Assembly (NCBI GenBank): GCA_035362335.1
Contig: DAOSDL010000002.1
Location: forward strand, 196,993 to 260,992
Reading direction: 5' to 3'
Length of the DNA: 64,000 nucleotides
Origin: JAOSJT01 sp035362335
Lineage (GTDB): Bacteria; Bacteroidota; Ignavibacteria; SZUA-365
Shown: in pieces, positions 1 through 9,573 of the stretch
How the letters are laid out: each line of letters starts with the position of its first letter
Numbering within the stretch: the stretch's first letter is position 1
The notes under the pieces: generated by a model
Told to the model about the DNA's origin: nothing
Seen by the model: only the letters and a program-made list of their open reading frames with translations
Databases searched by the model: none
Translations under genes and position numbers: made by a program

Positions 1-3000
1 TCGGTGATTTTCCGCGCATGGGATTTCAACGACGACGGTATCATGGACAGCGACGAACGCCAGCCGTGGTGGACGTACGAAGTGCCGGGCCGCTACAGTG
101 TGACGCTGATTGTAGCCGACAGCGCCGGATACGACACGTTGCGCATTGCGAACATGATCGACGTGGCGCCCATACCGCAGAGCGAAATAGCCGTCGGCAT
201 TCGCGTTGTCGAACCGGGCGGACCATACGTGAGCACGGTGGAGCTGTGGGGCTATGCAGGCAGTGGCGATCCCACACCTTTTTCTCCCATAAGCATTCGC
301 ATGCCTGTCGACACCTTGGGCTACGCGAATTTCTACTGGATGAAATTCCTCCCGATGATGACGCAGAACATCACCGAGTTGCTGTTGCTCGACGCAACCG
401 GCACGGTGGTGGGAAAAACCGGATTCCATTATCCACTGAAGGACCTGAGCGCACGGCGCCGCAAGGACGCCATCGTTGTCCACCACCGCGACATGAGTTC
501 CTACGCGGATCATCCCGTCGAGCAGCCGACGAGCACGGGATGGCTGTTTCCAACGGCCTCCCGCTTCCCGTGGCATCCCGGCCGGGCGCTGGCGCCGTTC
601 ATCGCCATGGGTGAGGCTGTCACTGGTCGCCTGAATCCCACGACGCTGCTTATTCCGCCCGCAAGATTCAGCGGTAATCCGGACGGCCGCGGACAGTACC
701 GATTTGCCCATATCCGACCCGACCGGCGTCCGCTCATCCTTCTGGGCGATCTCGCCCGGCGCGACGCGGCCTGGGGTGCCGATATCGACGTACTCGGCGC
801 CATCGACATCGCCACTCCCGGTTTCAATGGAAAATCGGACTATGCATGGACGAGTTACCCCGGCCGCGTGCAGCGTCTCGATGCCGCCGCAGCCGATGCG
901 TACGATGTATGGCAGATCGTGCATCCTCCGGACCAGTCGTTCGAGGAGAACGGTTGGCTGCTGGCACGCGATCTCGATGTGCTGGCGGGACTCTACGACA
1001 CGAATCTCGTGGCGGCCGTGGGCCATGGCACGGGCGGGCTTGCGTTGCGCGCCTACATGCAGGGAAGCGCGCGGGCGTACATGTATTTCGGCGATGAATC
1101 CACCGTGGCCTTTCGCGGTGACATCACTGATGCGGTATTCATTGCCACGCCGCATGCCGGACGTTTCCGCGCGGGACTGGCCTACGGCACGAGTCCGCTT
1201 GTGTCCGGCTTCATGGATGCGGCGGCTCCGGCATTGCGCGAACTCTCGCCCGCTGCGCCGTCGCTGCTGCGGCTCGCTGGAACTCCGCTCCCCGCCGGCG
1301 TGCGTATGCTTTCCCTGGCGGGCAGTCCGCCTGTACACCATGTCGAAGCGCAGCCACGCGAATCGCGCATGCACGACGACGGTGTTGTGGCGCTCGCCTC
1401 CGCTCTTCTCGACAGACACGGTGTATGGAATGGCGCACTGGCCGGCTTTTCCAACGACATGCTGCACGCACCCGATCTGCACGATCCGGGTGCGACCATT
1501 CCCGATGCGCAATTTCTGCCGGAGGTAATGCATGCTTTTCTGCGCAGCGACAGCGCACTGTGGGCTCAGCGGTTGCGCATGCTTTTCCTCATGCGACCCG
1601 ACAGTCTCCGCTTCGGCGAGGGCCAATTGCTGCCGGCCGGCGCGGCACCCTTGCGCGTGGATGTGTCCATCCCTGTGTTGCGGCTTTTCGAAGCCCCGGC
1701 GCTGCCTTTCGATCCGGCTCTTCCCTGGCGCATCCGCCTTACACAGGATAATTTGCTCCGTTTTGAACTGGAGACCATCGAGGACGAGCAGCGCTTTGCC
1801 GATGCGGGTCTCTTTTTCTATCCCGCGGATGTGCGCTGGCTTGCTCCCCCGCAGCAGCAGCGCATCGAGGATTGGAATGCGCTCTATCCGATGACGCGTC
1901 CCGGCGGCATGCATCCGCTCTCGTCGCAGACTGTGCAACACGATGGATACGGTTGGCCCATGCCCGCGGTCAATGGGGGCATACTCTTCGATCCTGTGCT
2001 GGCCTTGCGCGACGATCGAGGCCGACGCCACGATGTCGCCACGCTCGGCGGCACCTTGGATTGTCGCTGGTCGCGAAGCACGCTGAACGATTTCGTGATG
2101 TCGCCACAGGTGGCGCGAATCGCACGCGATGTGCGACGCCTGCGCGGCGTGCTTGGCGGGCTCCCCACCATCACCGCGGATTGCCTGACCCGTTCGATCA
2201 CCTTTGTGGTATCGTATCCCGGCCGGCCCGCTCCGGTGATCGAAGTCACCGCTCCAGACCAAAGCGTGCTCACGGCGGCCAATGCCAATGACAGCACCAT
2301 TTTCCACACGAGAATCGACGCGCTCGGAAGCCTGCTTTACACCATTCTCGATCCCATGCCGGGCGAGTGGACACTGCGCCTTGACAACGAAGTGGTGGTG
2401 CCTGAACAATGCACGCTCGCCGTGCATGTGGAGAACGGCCGGAATGTGCGGCTCCACACCTCCGCCGAGCATGTGTTCACCGGCGACACCGTGCTCGTGT
2501 CCCTGAGCATCGACAACGACGGGCCCTTGCCCGGCTCCCCCACCGCGCAACTGCTGCTGACTGACAGCGCCAATACCACGAGCGTGTTCCCGATGCGCGA
2601 CGACGGCATCGCACCGGACACGTTGGCGAACGACGGCGTGTTCACCACACGCTTCATTCCAACAGTGGAGGGTATGAACCGCCTGCGCGCGGAATACTCG
2701 GCACTCAGCACAAACTGCGCCATATCGCGCGTGGCTATTGATACCGTGCATGTGCGCATGGGCCTGCAACTGCTCGCACCGAATGGTGGCGAGGAGTGGC
2801 GCAGTGGCGGCGTGCGGCGCATAGCGTGGCGCGGTAGCGCCCCGACAACTGTTCGCGTTGAATACAGCGTCAACAACGGCGCGAATTGGACGGTATTCGC
2901 TCCATCGGTGACCATGGTCGATGGCGGCATCGATTGGATCATACCCGATCTCACGTCCGAGCGCTGCCTGGTACGCGTGGTGGACGTCGATGGCTGGCGA

Positions 3001-5031
3001 AGCGATACCTCGGATGCGGTATTCACCATTTTCCGCCGTCCCGAACTACAGCTGTTGCGCCCGGCGGGTGGCGAACTATGGCAGGTGGGCGATACGGAGA
3101 ACATCACCTGGGACGCTCTCGCGACACATCGCATCGACATTTCCTATTCCACCGACCGCGGCGCCGGCTGGCTGCCGATCGCCTCCGGCGTCGATGCACG
3201 CACGGGAGTGTATGCGTGGACCATCCCCGTTACGCCTGCCGACAGTTGCCTGCTGCGCATCACGGATATGGACGAGGCGTCCGTATTCGCCACGTCTCCT
3301 CCCTTCCGCATCCGCCCCATCCCCGCGCTGCGTGTAATCGCACCGAATGGAGGCGAACGGTGGACAGAAGGAAGCACACAGCTGCTCCGCTGGCAATCCG
3401 CCGCGGTGGACAGTGTGGAGTTGCGCTACAGTGCGGACGCTGGTGTGACCTGGCTCCCCATCGCACATGCGCATGCCACAGATGGCCTGCGTGGATGGGT
3501 GATACCGCAAACGCCTTCGGCTCATTGTCTTTTCCGCATCACAGGCATCGATCGTCCCGATCTCGATGATGTGAGTGACGATGTTTTCGAAATCGTGCCC
3601 ATTCCCCGCCTCCGCGTACTCGCACCCTCGGGCGGTGAACAGTGGGAAATCGGCAGTGTGCGGCAAATCCGATGGGAGAGCGCGGGAATAGAGCGCGTGG
3701 ATATTGCCTACACAACGGACAACGGCGGATTCTGGCGCAGCATCGCCATCAATCTTCCCGCCGCCGTGGGCGCCTACAATTGGACTGTGCCCGTCGAGCC
3801 ATCCAACGCCTGCCGCATCCGCATCAGCGACACCTACGACAGTGCGCGTGTCGCGGTCTCGCCGCAGGTGTTCAGCATCAGCGAATCCTCCACGCGGCCC
3901 ACGCTGTTCGCTCCGACGGATGCTTCCACCGGAGTGTCCACGAGGCCGGGATTCTGGTGGCTGCCGTTCTCGGGCGCGGCGATGTATCAATTGCAGGTGA
4001 CCACCGATCCCCAACTGGGATTCTGGACCATCGACCGCAACGATTTGCGAAGCACGAATTTCTCATCGCCCGAACTTCTCCCGATGACCACCTACCACTG
4101 GCGTGTACGCGCTCGCGTGGGCAGTGTGTGGACTGATTGGTCCGCAGTGTGGACTTTCACCACCAGCGCCTCCACCATAGGAACGCCACGGTTACAGTCG
4201 CCGTTGGATGGCGCCATTGGACTCGCGCCGTCCACGCAATTCGTTTGGGCGGCCACCGACACGGCGGCGAGCTGGCATTTGCAGGTCGCGGAAGATCTCG
4301 GCTTTGTCACGCTTGTGGAAGACCGACTGGGCATCGTGGGCTTTGTGCATTCCTCGGGTGTGCTCGAGGTGAACAGCGATTATTACTGGCGCGTGCGCGG
4401 AGGGAATCAGGGTTCGACGGCATTTGGCGACTGGTCGGAAGTTCGCCGCTTCAGCACCGCTCCCCCGCCGCCGCGGCACCTTTCCCCGCTGGATGGCTTC
4501 CCGGATGTGGCGCTCACGCCGTTGCTCCAGTGGTATCCCGTCCCCGACGCGCGTACGTACCGCATGCAGATTGGACTGGATGAATCGTTCTCGACTATCG
4601 TGTTCGACAGCACGCTTGCCGTATCGTCCGTGCGCGCACCGCGGCTGTGGAGTTTCTGGACCTACCATTGGCGCGTGCAGGTCACCACTGGACGAGGCAC
4701 GAGCGTGTGGTCGGCTCCATGGTACTTCCGCACCATGGACATCGGCACAGCGGTGGAAGCCACCACACCTCCGGGCCTCCCGCACGTGCTGTGGATTGCG
4801 CCTCAACCGGCCGCGACGGAGATTCGTGTCGCCCTTGCCGGAATCACCGGGGAAACACGTGTTGAACTCGTGGATCTCCTGGGCCGCGTGCGGCGCGTGG
4901 AATCCCTACGCGGCGCGATGGACAATGTCGAATTGCGTTGGATGGTGAGCGATCTTCCTCCCGGACGCTATCACCTCCGCATTCACAGCATGGGGCGGAG
5001 CATACAGCACGGAGTGACCATCGTGCGTTGA
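1..5031 (+). CDS. Giant secreted multidomain protein with lipase-like domain, repeats and T9SS C-terminal domain (5' end missing)
   Basis: The reading frame is open from the first base, so the gene starts upstream of the window; 1676 codons are visible. Numbered from base 1, I see a PKD-like segment (about 20-58) and an alpha/beta-hydrolase region of the PGAP1/LCAT type (about 235-520) with a nucleophile elbow GHGTGG at 341-346 and, further on, FIATPHAG. Four repeats follow that begin like LxLLAPNGGExW (from about 922, 1017, 1111 and 1204; Kre9/Knh1-type module). Then come three fibronectin-III-like repeats ending in YHWRV or YYWRV (from about 1299, 1395 and 1491). A C-terminal sorting-like module (about 1594-1676, with LVDLLGRV and LPPGRYHLRI) fits a type IX secretion cargo. 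The expected catalytic Ser is Gly (GGC), so the hydrolase fold may be inactive. Likely cell-surface or secreted; adhesion or polymer binding is inference. Confidence 0.8.
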   Translation, partial: SVIFRAWDFNDDGIMDSDERQPWWTYEVPGRYSVTLIVADSAGYDTLRIANMIDVAPIPQSEIAVGIRVVEPGGPYVSTVELWGYAGSGDPTPFSPISIRMPVDTLGYANFYWMKFLPMMTQNITELLLLDATGTVVGKTGFHYPLKDLSARRRKDAIVVHHRDMSSYADHPVEQPTSTGWLFPTASRFPWHPGRALAPFIAMGEAVTGRLNPTTLLIPPARFSGNPDGRGQYRFAHIRPDRRPLILLGDLARRDAAWGADIDVLGAIDIATPGFNGKSDYAWTSYPGRVQRLDAAAADAYDVWQIVHPPDQSFEENGWLLARDLDVLAGLYDTNLVAAVGHGTGGLALRAYMQGSARAYMYFGDESTVAFRGDITDAVFIATPHAGRFRAGLAYGTSPLVSGFMDAAAPALRELSPAAPSLLRLAGTPLPAGVRMLSLAGSPPVHHVEAQPRESRMHDDGVVALASALLDRHGVWNGALAGFSNDMLHAPDLHDPGATIPDAQFLPEVMHAFLRSDSALWAQRLRMLFLMRPDSLRFGEGQLLPAGAAPLRVDVSIPVLRLFEAPALPFDPALPWRIRLTQDNLLRFELETIEDEQRFADAGLFFYPADVRWLAPPQQQRIEDWNALYPMTRPGGMHPLSSQTVQHDGYGWPMPAVNGGILFDPVLALRDDRGRRHDVATLGGTLDCRWSRSTLNDFVMSPQVARIARDVRRLRGVLGGLPTITADCLTRSITFVVSYPGRPAPVIEVTAPDQSVLTAANANDSTIFHTRIDALGSLLYTILDPMPGEWTLRLDNEVVVPEQCTLAVHVENGRNVRLHTSAEHVFTGDTVLVSLSIDNDGPLPGSPTAQLLLTDSANTTSVFPMRDDGIAPDTLANDGVFTTRFIPTVEGMNRLRAEYSALSTNCAISRVAIDTVHVRMGLQLLAPNGGEEWRSGGVRRIAWRGSAPTTVRVEYSVNNGANWTVFAPSVTMVDGGIDWIIPDLTSERCLVRVVDVDGWRSDTSDAVFTIFRRPELQLLRPAGGELWQVGDTENITWDALATHRIDISYSTDRGAGWLPIASGVDARTGVYAWTIPVTPADSCLLRITDMDEASVFATSPPFRIRPIPALRVIAPNGGERWTEGSTQLLRWQSAAVDSVELRYSADAGVTWLPIAHAHATDGLRGWVIPQTPSAHCLFRITGIDRPDLDDVSDDVFEIVPIPRLRVLAPSGGEQWEIGSVRQIRWESAGIERVDIAYTTDNGGFWRSIAINLPAAVGAYNWTVPVEPSNACRIRISDTYDSARVAVSPQVFSISESSTRPTLFAPTDASTGVSTRPGFWWLPFSGAAMYQLQVTTDPQLGFWTIDRNDLRSTNFSSPELLPMTTYHWRVRARVGSVWTDWSAVWTFTTSASTIGTPRLQSPLDGAIGLAPSTQFVWAATDTAASWHLQVAEDLGFVTLVEDRLGIVGFVHSSGVLEVNSDYYWRVRGGNQGSTAFGDWSEVRRFSTAPPPPRHLSPLDGFPDVALTPLLQWYPVPDARTYRMQIGLDESFSTIVFDSTLAVSSVRAPRLWSFWTYHWRVQVTTGRGTSVWSAPWYFRTMDIGTAVEATTPPGLPHVLWIAPQPAATEIRVALAGITGETRVELVDLLGRVRRVESLRGAMDNVELRWMVSDLPPGRYHLRIHSMGRSIQHGVTIVR

Positions 5032-5098
5032 GCAGCGGCGGGCTTGCCCGCGCGCCGTGCTGCATCGCTGTCGTTGCATCCGCAACTGGTGGAAAAGA

Positions 5099-5135
5099 AC
5101 ATGGCCTTTGTCCGTGTGCCGGGCAAAGGCCATGT
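5099..5135. terminator. Inverted repeat between convergent genes
   Basis: A perfect 12-bp inverted repeat (arms 5099-5110 and 5124-5135, ACATGGCCTTTG and its complement) with a 13-nt loop sits between the convergent stop codons at 5031 and 5157. On the minus strand it is followed by TCTTTTCC, so it probably terminates the PorZ-like transcript. It may also serve the plus-strand gene. Confidence 0.6.
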
Positions 5136-5156
5136 CGTAACATCAGCTTCTTTCGA

Positions 5157-7421
5157 TCAGTCCCGTATCACTGCGATTTTTGCCACACCGGCCTGTTTGC
5201 CATTGGCGGAGGCCGCGACGATGAAATACACACCGCTGGGCACGGGCGCGCCTTTCGCATCGCGTCCATCCCAGAATCCCACGCGGCCACCGGGCGACGG
5301 CAATTCGACCACGAGATCACCCGCCACAGTCAGCACCTTGATAATGCTGCCCTCGACCAGGCCGTCGATCAACAAGCGATCATCCACGCTGTGGCGATAG
5401 GGATTCGGAGCCACGCGGATTTCCCCGAAGCTTTCGTTCGGCTGCGCGTACGGCGTCGAAAGACTGGACAAACCACGCCTCGTGGCGATATAGGCCACAC
5501 CTGTTGAGGGGTGAACCACGATATCGATGATTTCATTGTCCAGCAGCGGACTATTGCGCGTGTCGTACTGCGCGATGATTTCCGAGCCATCGGGGGAAAG
5601 CACGAACACACCGTCCTTGCTGCCCAGCCATTTGTTGTTCACGGGATCAATGGCGATGCTGGTGATGTACAGCCCCTCCACGTTGCATCGCGTGTTGAAG
5701 CAGGTTTTGGAAATGCGCTCGCTCACCTGCGGATTGAAAATGGTGCGAATGCCGCGGTCGGTGCCGATCCACACATCGCCCAGGCGATCCACCTCCACCG
5801 CGGTGACGAGGTCCGTGGCGTTGATGCCATTCGCATCGGTCGCCGGGAACCATTTGAACTGATCATCACTGGTCAACGCAGGCGTGCCATTGTCGTCGTG
5901 CATGAACATTCCGCTCCACGTCGGTGTGGAGGTGAAAATCCCCCATTTCGCACCGAATTGATCCACGGTCATCGCCGAAGCGTACAGGCCCGTTGGAGCC
6001 GATGGCAAACGGAAAAAGTACCAACTCCCGTCGACTGTGCGGCAGCCGAGATGGCTGGTATTCGTTTCGTTGTGCAATGTCCACACATTTCCTTTGCTGT
6101 CGACGGTGACTCCTTCGACCGAAGCGTAATTGGCGTCCACTGTCACACCGGGAAAGCCCGGGACATTCGCGGGATTGAAACCGCTGAAACTCCCATCGGG
6201 CGACAGACGCAGCACACCATTGCCGCGTGTGGAGAACCACAGCGTGCCATCACCCGCCACCGCGGCGTACATCATGTTGTTGGTCTTGATGTCTGGATCG
6301 GTCGCCACAAGATAATTGCGCCATCGCGCACCATCGAAGCGGTAAAAGCCGCGCCCTCCGTCCGATAAACCCGATGTGCCCCAGAGCATGCCCGAGCCAT
6401 CCACGACCATGGATTTGAAGAAATTCGAACCCGGTCCCTCGGGTTTACGGAACGTCCACGGACTTCCCTCCACATACGTGGTTACTCCTGCCGTGGAGGC
6501 GAGATGCACCGCGGCATCAATGACATGCACATCGGTGAAACGTGGCTGCGAAGGATAGGCGCCGTTGTCCAGCCGATCACCCACCGTCCGCGCATCCTCG
6601 CCAATGCGCCAACTCATGAGCTGCACAGTGGTGAGCACGAGCAATTCCCCACCGTGAGGTGCGAGCGCACGGATGCTGCCGGAGCCACCGGCCAGTGTGT
6701 GTCGCTCCTGCCAGCCCCCGCCGGTGAATTCATACAAGGCTCCCGATGTCGCAGCAACGATGCGGCCGCCAAATGAGGCAATCGCTTGCACATCGGCATC
6801 GCCGGCACCGGGAAAAACGGTGTAACTCGTCCAGTTCGCCGGATCCTTCAGATTCGGATTATCGAGATCGGCGGTGGCGATACCGTTCTCCGTGGCTACC
6901 CAGATGCGTGTGCCATCAAGAAGCACATCGCGCACAGCGCTTTGCGCCGCGAGTTCGCCAAATTTCGTATAGGTATCTCCGAATTCCTGGCGGTCGACGT
7001 TGTACACCGCCAGTCCGAACTCCGTGCCGATGTACAACAACGGAGCGCGCGCGCCCAGCCATGTGATGCCCCGCCGCGAGTACTGTGTAGCCCGCGCGAT
7101 ATCGCTTACAGACATCCAATTTCCGTCCATGGCGATGTTGAGCATGCCCGCACTGGAACCCACAACAATGCCGCCGTCGAGGGCGGTCACTGCCGTGTAA
7201 TCGATGTCCGAGAGTCCGTCGACGTTCGTATAGCGGGTGAATCCGCCATTGCGCTCGACAAACACACCGCCACTGCTGGCGGCCATGATGCCCGCGTCGC
7301 TCACGGCGATGTCCCGCACATTCTGCATGTCGGTGAGTGTTTGCCACGTCCCCACCTGCGCATGCAGGATCGTGACGCCCAAGAGCAGCATCGCGGCGCA
7401 CTGGGATATGAAGTGGCGCAT
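5157..7421 (-). CDS. porZ: PorZ-like T9SS outer-membrane beta-propeller protein
   Basis: 754 residues. The start is the ATG whose A overlaps the ribH stop (TGATG), giving MRHFISQCAAMLLLGV and a signal peptide ending in LHAQ. The mature N-terminus begins VGTWQTLTDMQNV, the way PorZ-type propellers begin. Repeated propeller strands (AASSGGVFVERNGG, VATENGIATAD, WIGTDRGI, ATRRGLSSL) run to about residue 660. The C-terminus (about 675-754; RVAPNPYRHS, VLTVAGDLV, SGVYFI) is a FlgD/T9SS-type sorting module. In Porphyromonas, PorZ belongs to the surface attachment complex with PorU, PorV and PorQ, which handles cargo sorting and A-LPS attachment. A PorU-like gene lies about 40 kb away in this window. 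The alternative is a generic two-component-regulator-propeller T9SS cargo; propeller plus CTD is certain, PorZ orthology is inference. Confidence 0.62.
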   Translation of the reverse strand: MRHFISQCAAMLLLGVTILHAQVGTWQTLTDMQNVRDIAVSDAGIMAASSGGVFVERNGGFTRYTNVDGLSDIDYTAVTALDGGIVVGSSAGMLNIAMDGNWMSVSDIARATQYSRRGITWLGARAPLLYIGTEFGLAVYNVDRQEFGDTYTKFGELAAQSAVRDVLLDGTRIWVATENGIATADLDNPNLKDPANWTSYTVFPGAGDADVQAIASFGGRIVAATSGALYEFTGGGWQERHTLAGGSGSIRALAPHGGELLVLTTVQLMSWRIGEDARTVGDRLDNGAYPSQPRFTDVHVIDAAVHLASTAGVTTYVEGSPWTFRKPEGPGSNFFKSMVVDGSGMLWGTSGLSDGGRGFYRFDGARWRNYLVATDPDIKTNNMMYAAVAGDGTLWFSTRGNGVLRLSPDGSFSGFNPANVPGFPGVTVDANYASVEGVTVDSKGNVWTLHNETNTSHLGCRTVDGSWYFFRLPSAPTGLYASAMTVDQFGAKWGIFTSTPTWSGMFMHDDNGTPALTSDDQFKWFPATDANGINATDLVTAVEVDRLGDVWIGTDRGIRTIFNPQVSERISKTCFNTRCNVEGLYITSIAIDPVNNKWLGSKDGVFVLSPDGSEIIAQYDTRNSPLLDNEIIDIVVHPSTGVAYIATRRGLSSLSTPYAQPNESFGEIRVAPNPYRHSVDDRLLIDGLVEGSIIKVLTVAGDLVVELPSPGGRVGFWDGRDAKGAPVPSGVYFIVAASANGKQAGVAKIAVIRD

Positions 7422-7900
7422 CAGGATGGCTGCCCTTCGATGGCCTTGTAGAGATTGAGCATTTCGATGGCGGTAAGCGCAGCCTCCCAACCCTTGTTGC
7501 CATGCTTGAGACCGGCGCGCTCCAGCGCTTGCGCGGTGCTGTCGGTAGTAAGCACACCGAACGCCACGGGCACACCGCTCTCCATCGAGAGATTGGCGAT
7601 TCCCTTGGTCACTTCCGCCGCAATGTAGTCGAAATGTGGTGTTTCACCGCGTATCACCGCGCCAATGCAAATCACCGCGTCGTAATTGCCCGTGCCTACC
7701 AGCTTGCGCGCGACGAGAGGCAATTCAAACGATCCGGGACAAAGGACGACATCGTATTGTTCCTCGGTGGCACCGTGCCGCTGGAGGCAGTCGATCGCGC
7801 CTTCCACGAGGCGGCGGGTTATAATGTCGTTGAAGCGGCTGGCGATAATGGCGTAACGAAACGTCCCTGCGTGCAGGGTACCTTGAATGGTCGTGTGCAT
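7421..7900 (-). CDS. ribH: 6,7-dimethyl-8-ribityllumazine synthase
   Basis: 159 residues starting MHTTIQGTLHAG, with GAGGAGA upstream. It condenses 5-amino-6-ribitylaminouracil with 3,4-dihydroxybutanone 4-phosphate, the penultimate step of riboflavin synthesis, usually as a 60-mer or pentamer in the cytosol. Family motifs are present: RFNDIITRRLVEGA, PGSFELPLVARKL, ICIGAVIRGETPHFDYI and FGVLTTDSTAQALERAG. Length is normal for the family. It lies 14 nt after a PHP phosphoesterase gene and overlaps the next start by one base, so translation of the PorZ-like gene is probably coupled to it. No other riboflavin gene is in the window and there is no room for an FMN riboswitch directly upstream. 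Confidence 0.95.
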   Translation of the reverse strand: MHTTIQGTLHAGTFRYAIIASRFNDIITRRLVEGAIDCLQRHGATEEQYDVVLCPGSFELPLVARKLVGTGNYDAVICIGAVIRGETPHFDYIAAEVTKGIANLSMESGVPVAFGVLTTDSTAQALERAGLKHGNKGWEAALTAIEMLNLYKAIEGQPS

Positions 7901-7914
7901 GCGTCTCCTCGACG

Positions 7915-8742
7915 TTACTGAATGAACAGGCGACGTTTCATCGCCTGCACGGTATCCACGGTAATGGTAAAGGTGCCGAAATTCGGATAGTCGTTGCGCT
8001 TGCCGCCATGGAAATCGGAGCCCCCGCTCTCCAGAAGAAAGTACTCCGAGGCGATACCGCGATAGTACCTCCTGCGGTGCTCGTCGTGCGCGGGATGCAC
8101 AACCTCCACTCCATCGATGCCGGCGTGGATGAGATAGGAAAGGTCGTTCTCGCTCACATACCAACCCGGATGGGCGAGAATGCTGATGCCGCCAGCGTTG
8201 GCGATGATTTCCACTGCGTCCTCGGGCGAAATCTTGTACTTGGGCTCGAAGGCGGGTCCGCTTTCGCCGATGTAACTTTCAAACGCCTCGGCGTAGTTCT
8301 CCGTCAATCCCTCGTCGAGCATCGCGGCCGCGATATGCGGACGCCCGACAGCGCCCAACCCCGCATGCTCGAGCACGCTGTCGAAGTCCAGCGGTAAATC
8401 GAGGTTGTTGAGTTTGCGGACAATGCGCTCGGCGCGTATGAAACGTTCCTTTTTCAAAAAGGACAGCGTGTCGCGCAATTGCCTGTTGTCCGGATCGAAC
8501 ATGTAACCGAGAATGTGAATGTCCTTGGTGCCAAGAGTGGAACTTAATTCCACACCGGGAATGATTTCAATGCCAAAATCCCCCGCCACACCCATGGCCT
8601 CGCCGATTCCGTCTATATTGTCGTGATCGGTGATGCTCAATACGCCGATGCCGACTTCGTGCGCGCGCATCACCAGTTCGCGCGGCGACAGCGCGCCGTC
8701 CGAATAGTAGGTGTGCGTATGCAGATCGACTTTTCCGCTCAT
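7915..8742 (-). CDS. PHP-domain phosphoesterase (RNase AM / nucleoside bisphosphate phosphatase family)
   Basis: 275 residues. The N-terminus holds the metal-binding HxH of PHP domains (VDLHTHTYYSDG). ITDHDNIDGI, IIPGVELSS, DIHILGYMFD, GRPHIA, ILAHPGW, GVEVVHPAH and ESGGSDFHG follow, in the order typical of the YciV/RNase AM family. Those enzymes hydrolyse 3',5'-nucleoside bisphosphates or trim RNA 5' ends with two to three metal ions. Substrate assignment here is by family only. It is cytosolic: no signal peptide or membrane segment. It sits 51 nt after the PEGA-domain gene and 14 nt before ribH, inside the same minus-strand run. The PHP domain of DNA polymerase is excluded by length. Confidence 0.85.
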   Translation of the reverse strand: MSGKVDLHTHTYYSDGALSPRELVMRAHEVGIGVLSITDHDNIDGIGEAMGVAGDFGIEIIPGVELSSTLGTKDIHILGYMFDPDNRQLRDTLSFLKKERFIRAERIVRKLNNLDLPLDFDSVLEHAGLGAVGRPHIAAAMLDEGLTENYAEAFESYIGESGPAFEPKYKISPEDAVEIIANAGGISILAHPGWYVSENDLSYLIHAGIDGVEVVHPAHDEHRRRYYRGIASEYFLLESGGSDFHGGKRNDYPNFGTFTITVDTVQAMKRRLFIQ

Positions 8743-8793
8743 GATCGGGCGTTGATGAATGGAACACGGGTGGCATGATGGCGCGCGGGCCGG

Positions 8794-9573
8794 CTATTGC
8801 TCAACGAACAACAGGTACACGAGATACCCCAAACCCACTTGAACAATAGCCAGCGAAATGCCTGCATAAATATCGTATTTTTTGACCTCAGATAGCAACG
8901 CTCCATCCGGTTTCCGGAGGTAATCCTCGTACAAACCATCGGCATGTTGCTTGAACATGACCGAAGCCACACCGGCGATGAGGGCGAGTCCGGCGGGAAC
9001 GGCCACGCGCAAGCCCGGCGCGGAAATATCGCCCTTCCACTCCTCCAGCATTGGCGCGCTCTGCTCCGCGTGAAGCGTGACAATATGCGCCTCGTCCTCC
9101 ACCACGTCCGCACGCAGGGACACATCACTATACCCCGCCGCACGGAGTGTCAGCAGGCTGCTGTCGCGCGGAACATCCAGCGGTGTGTGGCCGAGCAGAG
9201 TATCGCCGCGAAACACCGCCGCGCCGTGAGGCACACTGCGGAGACGCAGTCGTGCCTCGAAGCGAACGAAGACCACACCCTCGCGCTCGCCGGGCATCGG
9301 GCAGCGCAGCTCTTTGCTCCGCGCTCCCCACACGGCACGCCCGGGATAATACACCGTCAGACTGTCGGCCAGGGCTCGCGACACGCGCAGTGGTGTGCGG
9401 CCCAACAGCGAATCCCCGCGATACACCTCCGCCGATCGCGGCTCGCTCTCGACCATCACCCACGGCGAAAATGCGGGTTCGATATCCTGTGCGCGCAACA
9501 CTCCCGTGAACGTCAGCATCGTGCAGCAGCCGAAGAGCATGGCGAAGAGAAGCACGCGGCGATCACCGCTCAT
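8794..9573 (-). CDS. PEGA-repeat envelope protein with C-terminal membrane segments
   Basis: 259 residues from the start MSGDRRVLLF. AGGAGG lies 5 nt upstream of this ATG but only 2 nt upstream of the preceding in-frame ATG (9576), which decides the start. A signal peptide ends near VLRAQ. Two PEGA-type modules follow, each with the hallmark YRGDSLLGRTPLRV or FRGDTLLGHTPLDV; PEGA domains are surface or periplasmic beta-sandwiches. The C-terminus carries two hydrophobic segments (VAVPAGLALIAGVASVMF and ISLAIVQVGLGYLVYLLFV), as in DUF5683-like proteins. The start overlaps the end of the PQQ-propeller lipoprotein gene by 11 nt, so the two are translationally coupled. The precise role is unknown; an envelope-assembly accessory is inference. 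Confidence 0.72.
   Translation of the reverse strand: MSGDRRVLLFAMLFGCCTMLTFTGVLRAQDIEPAFSPWVMVESEPRSAEVYRGDSLLGRTPLRVSRALADSLTVYYPGRAVWGARSKELRCPMPGEREGVVFVRFEARLRLRSVPHGAAVFRGDTLLGHTPLDVPRDSSLLTLRAAGYSDVSLRADVVEDEAHIVTLHAEQSAPMLEEWKGDISAPGLRVAVPAGLALIAGVASVMFKQHADGLYEDYLRKPDGALLSEVKKYDIYAGISLAIVQVGLGYLVYLLFVEQ

Noticed and set aside
7901..7914. FMN riboswitch before ribH
   Set aside because: Only 14 nt separate ribH from the upstream gene; no room for the aptamer.
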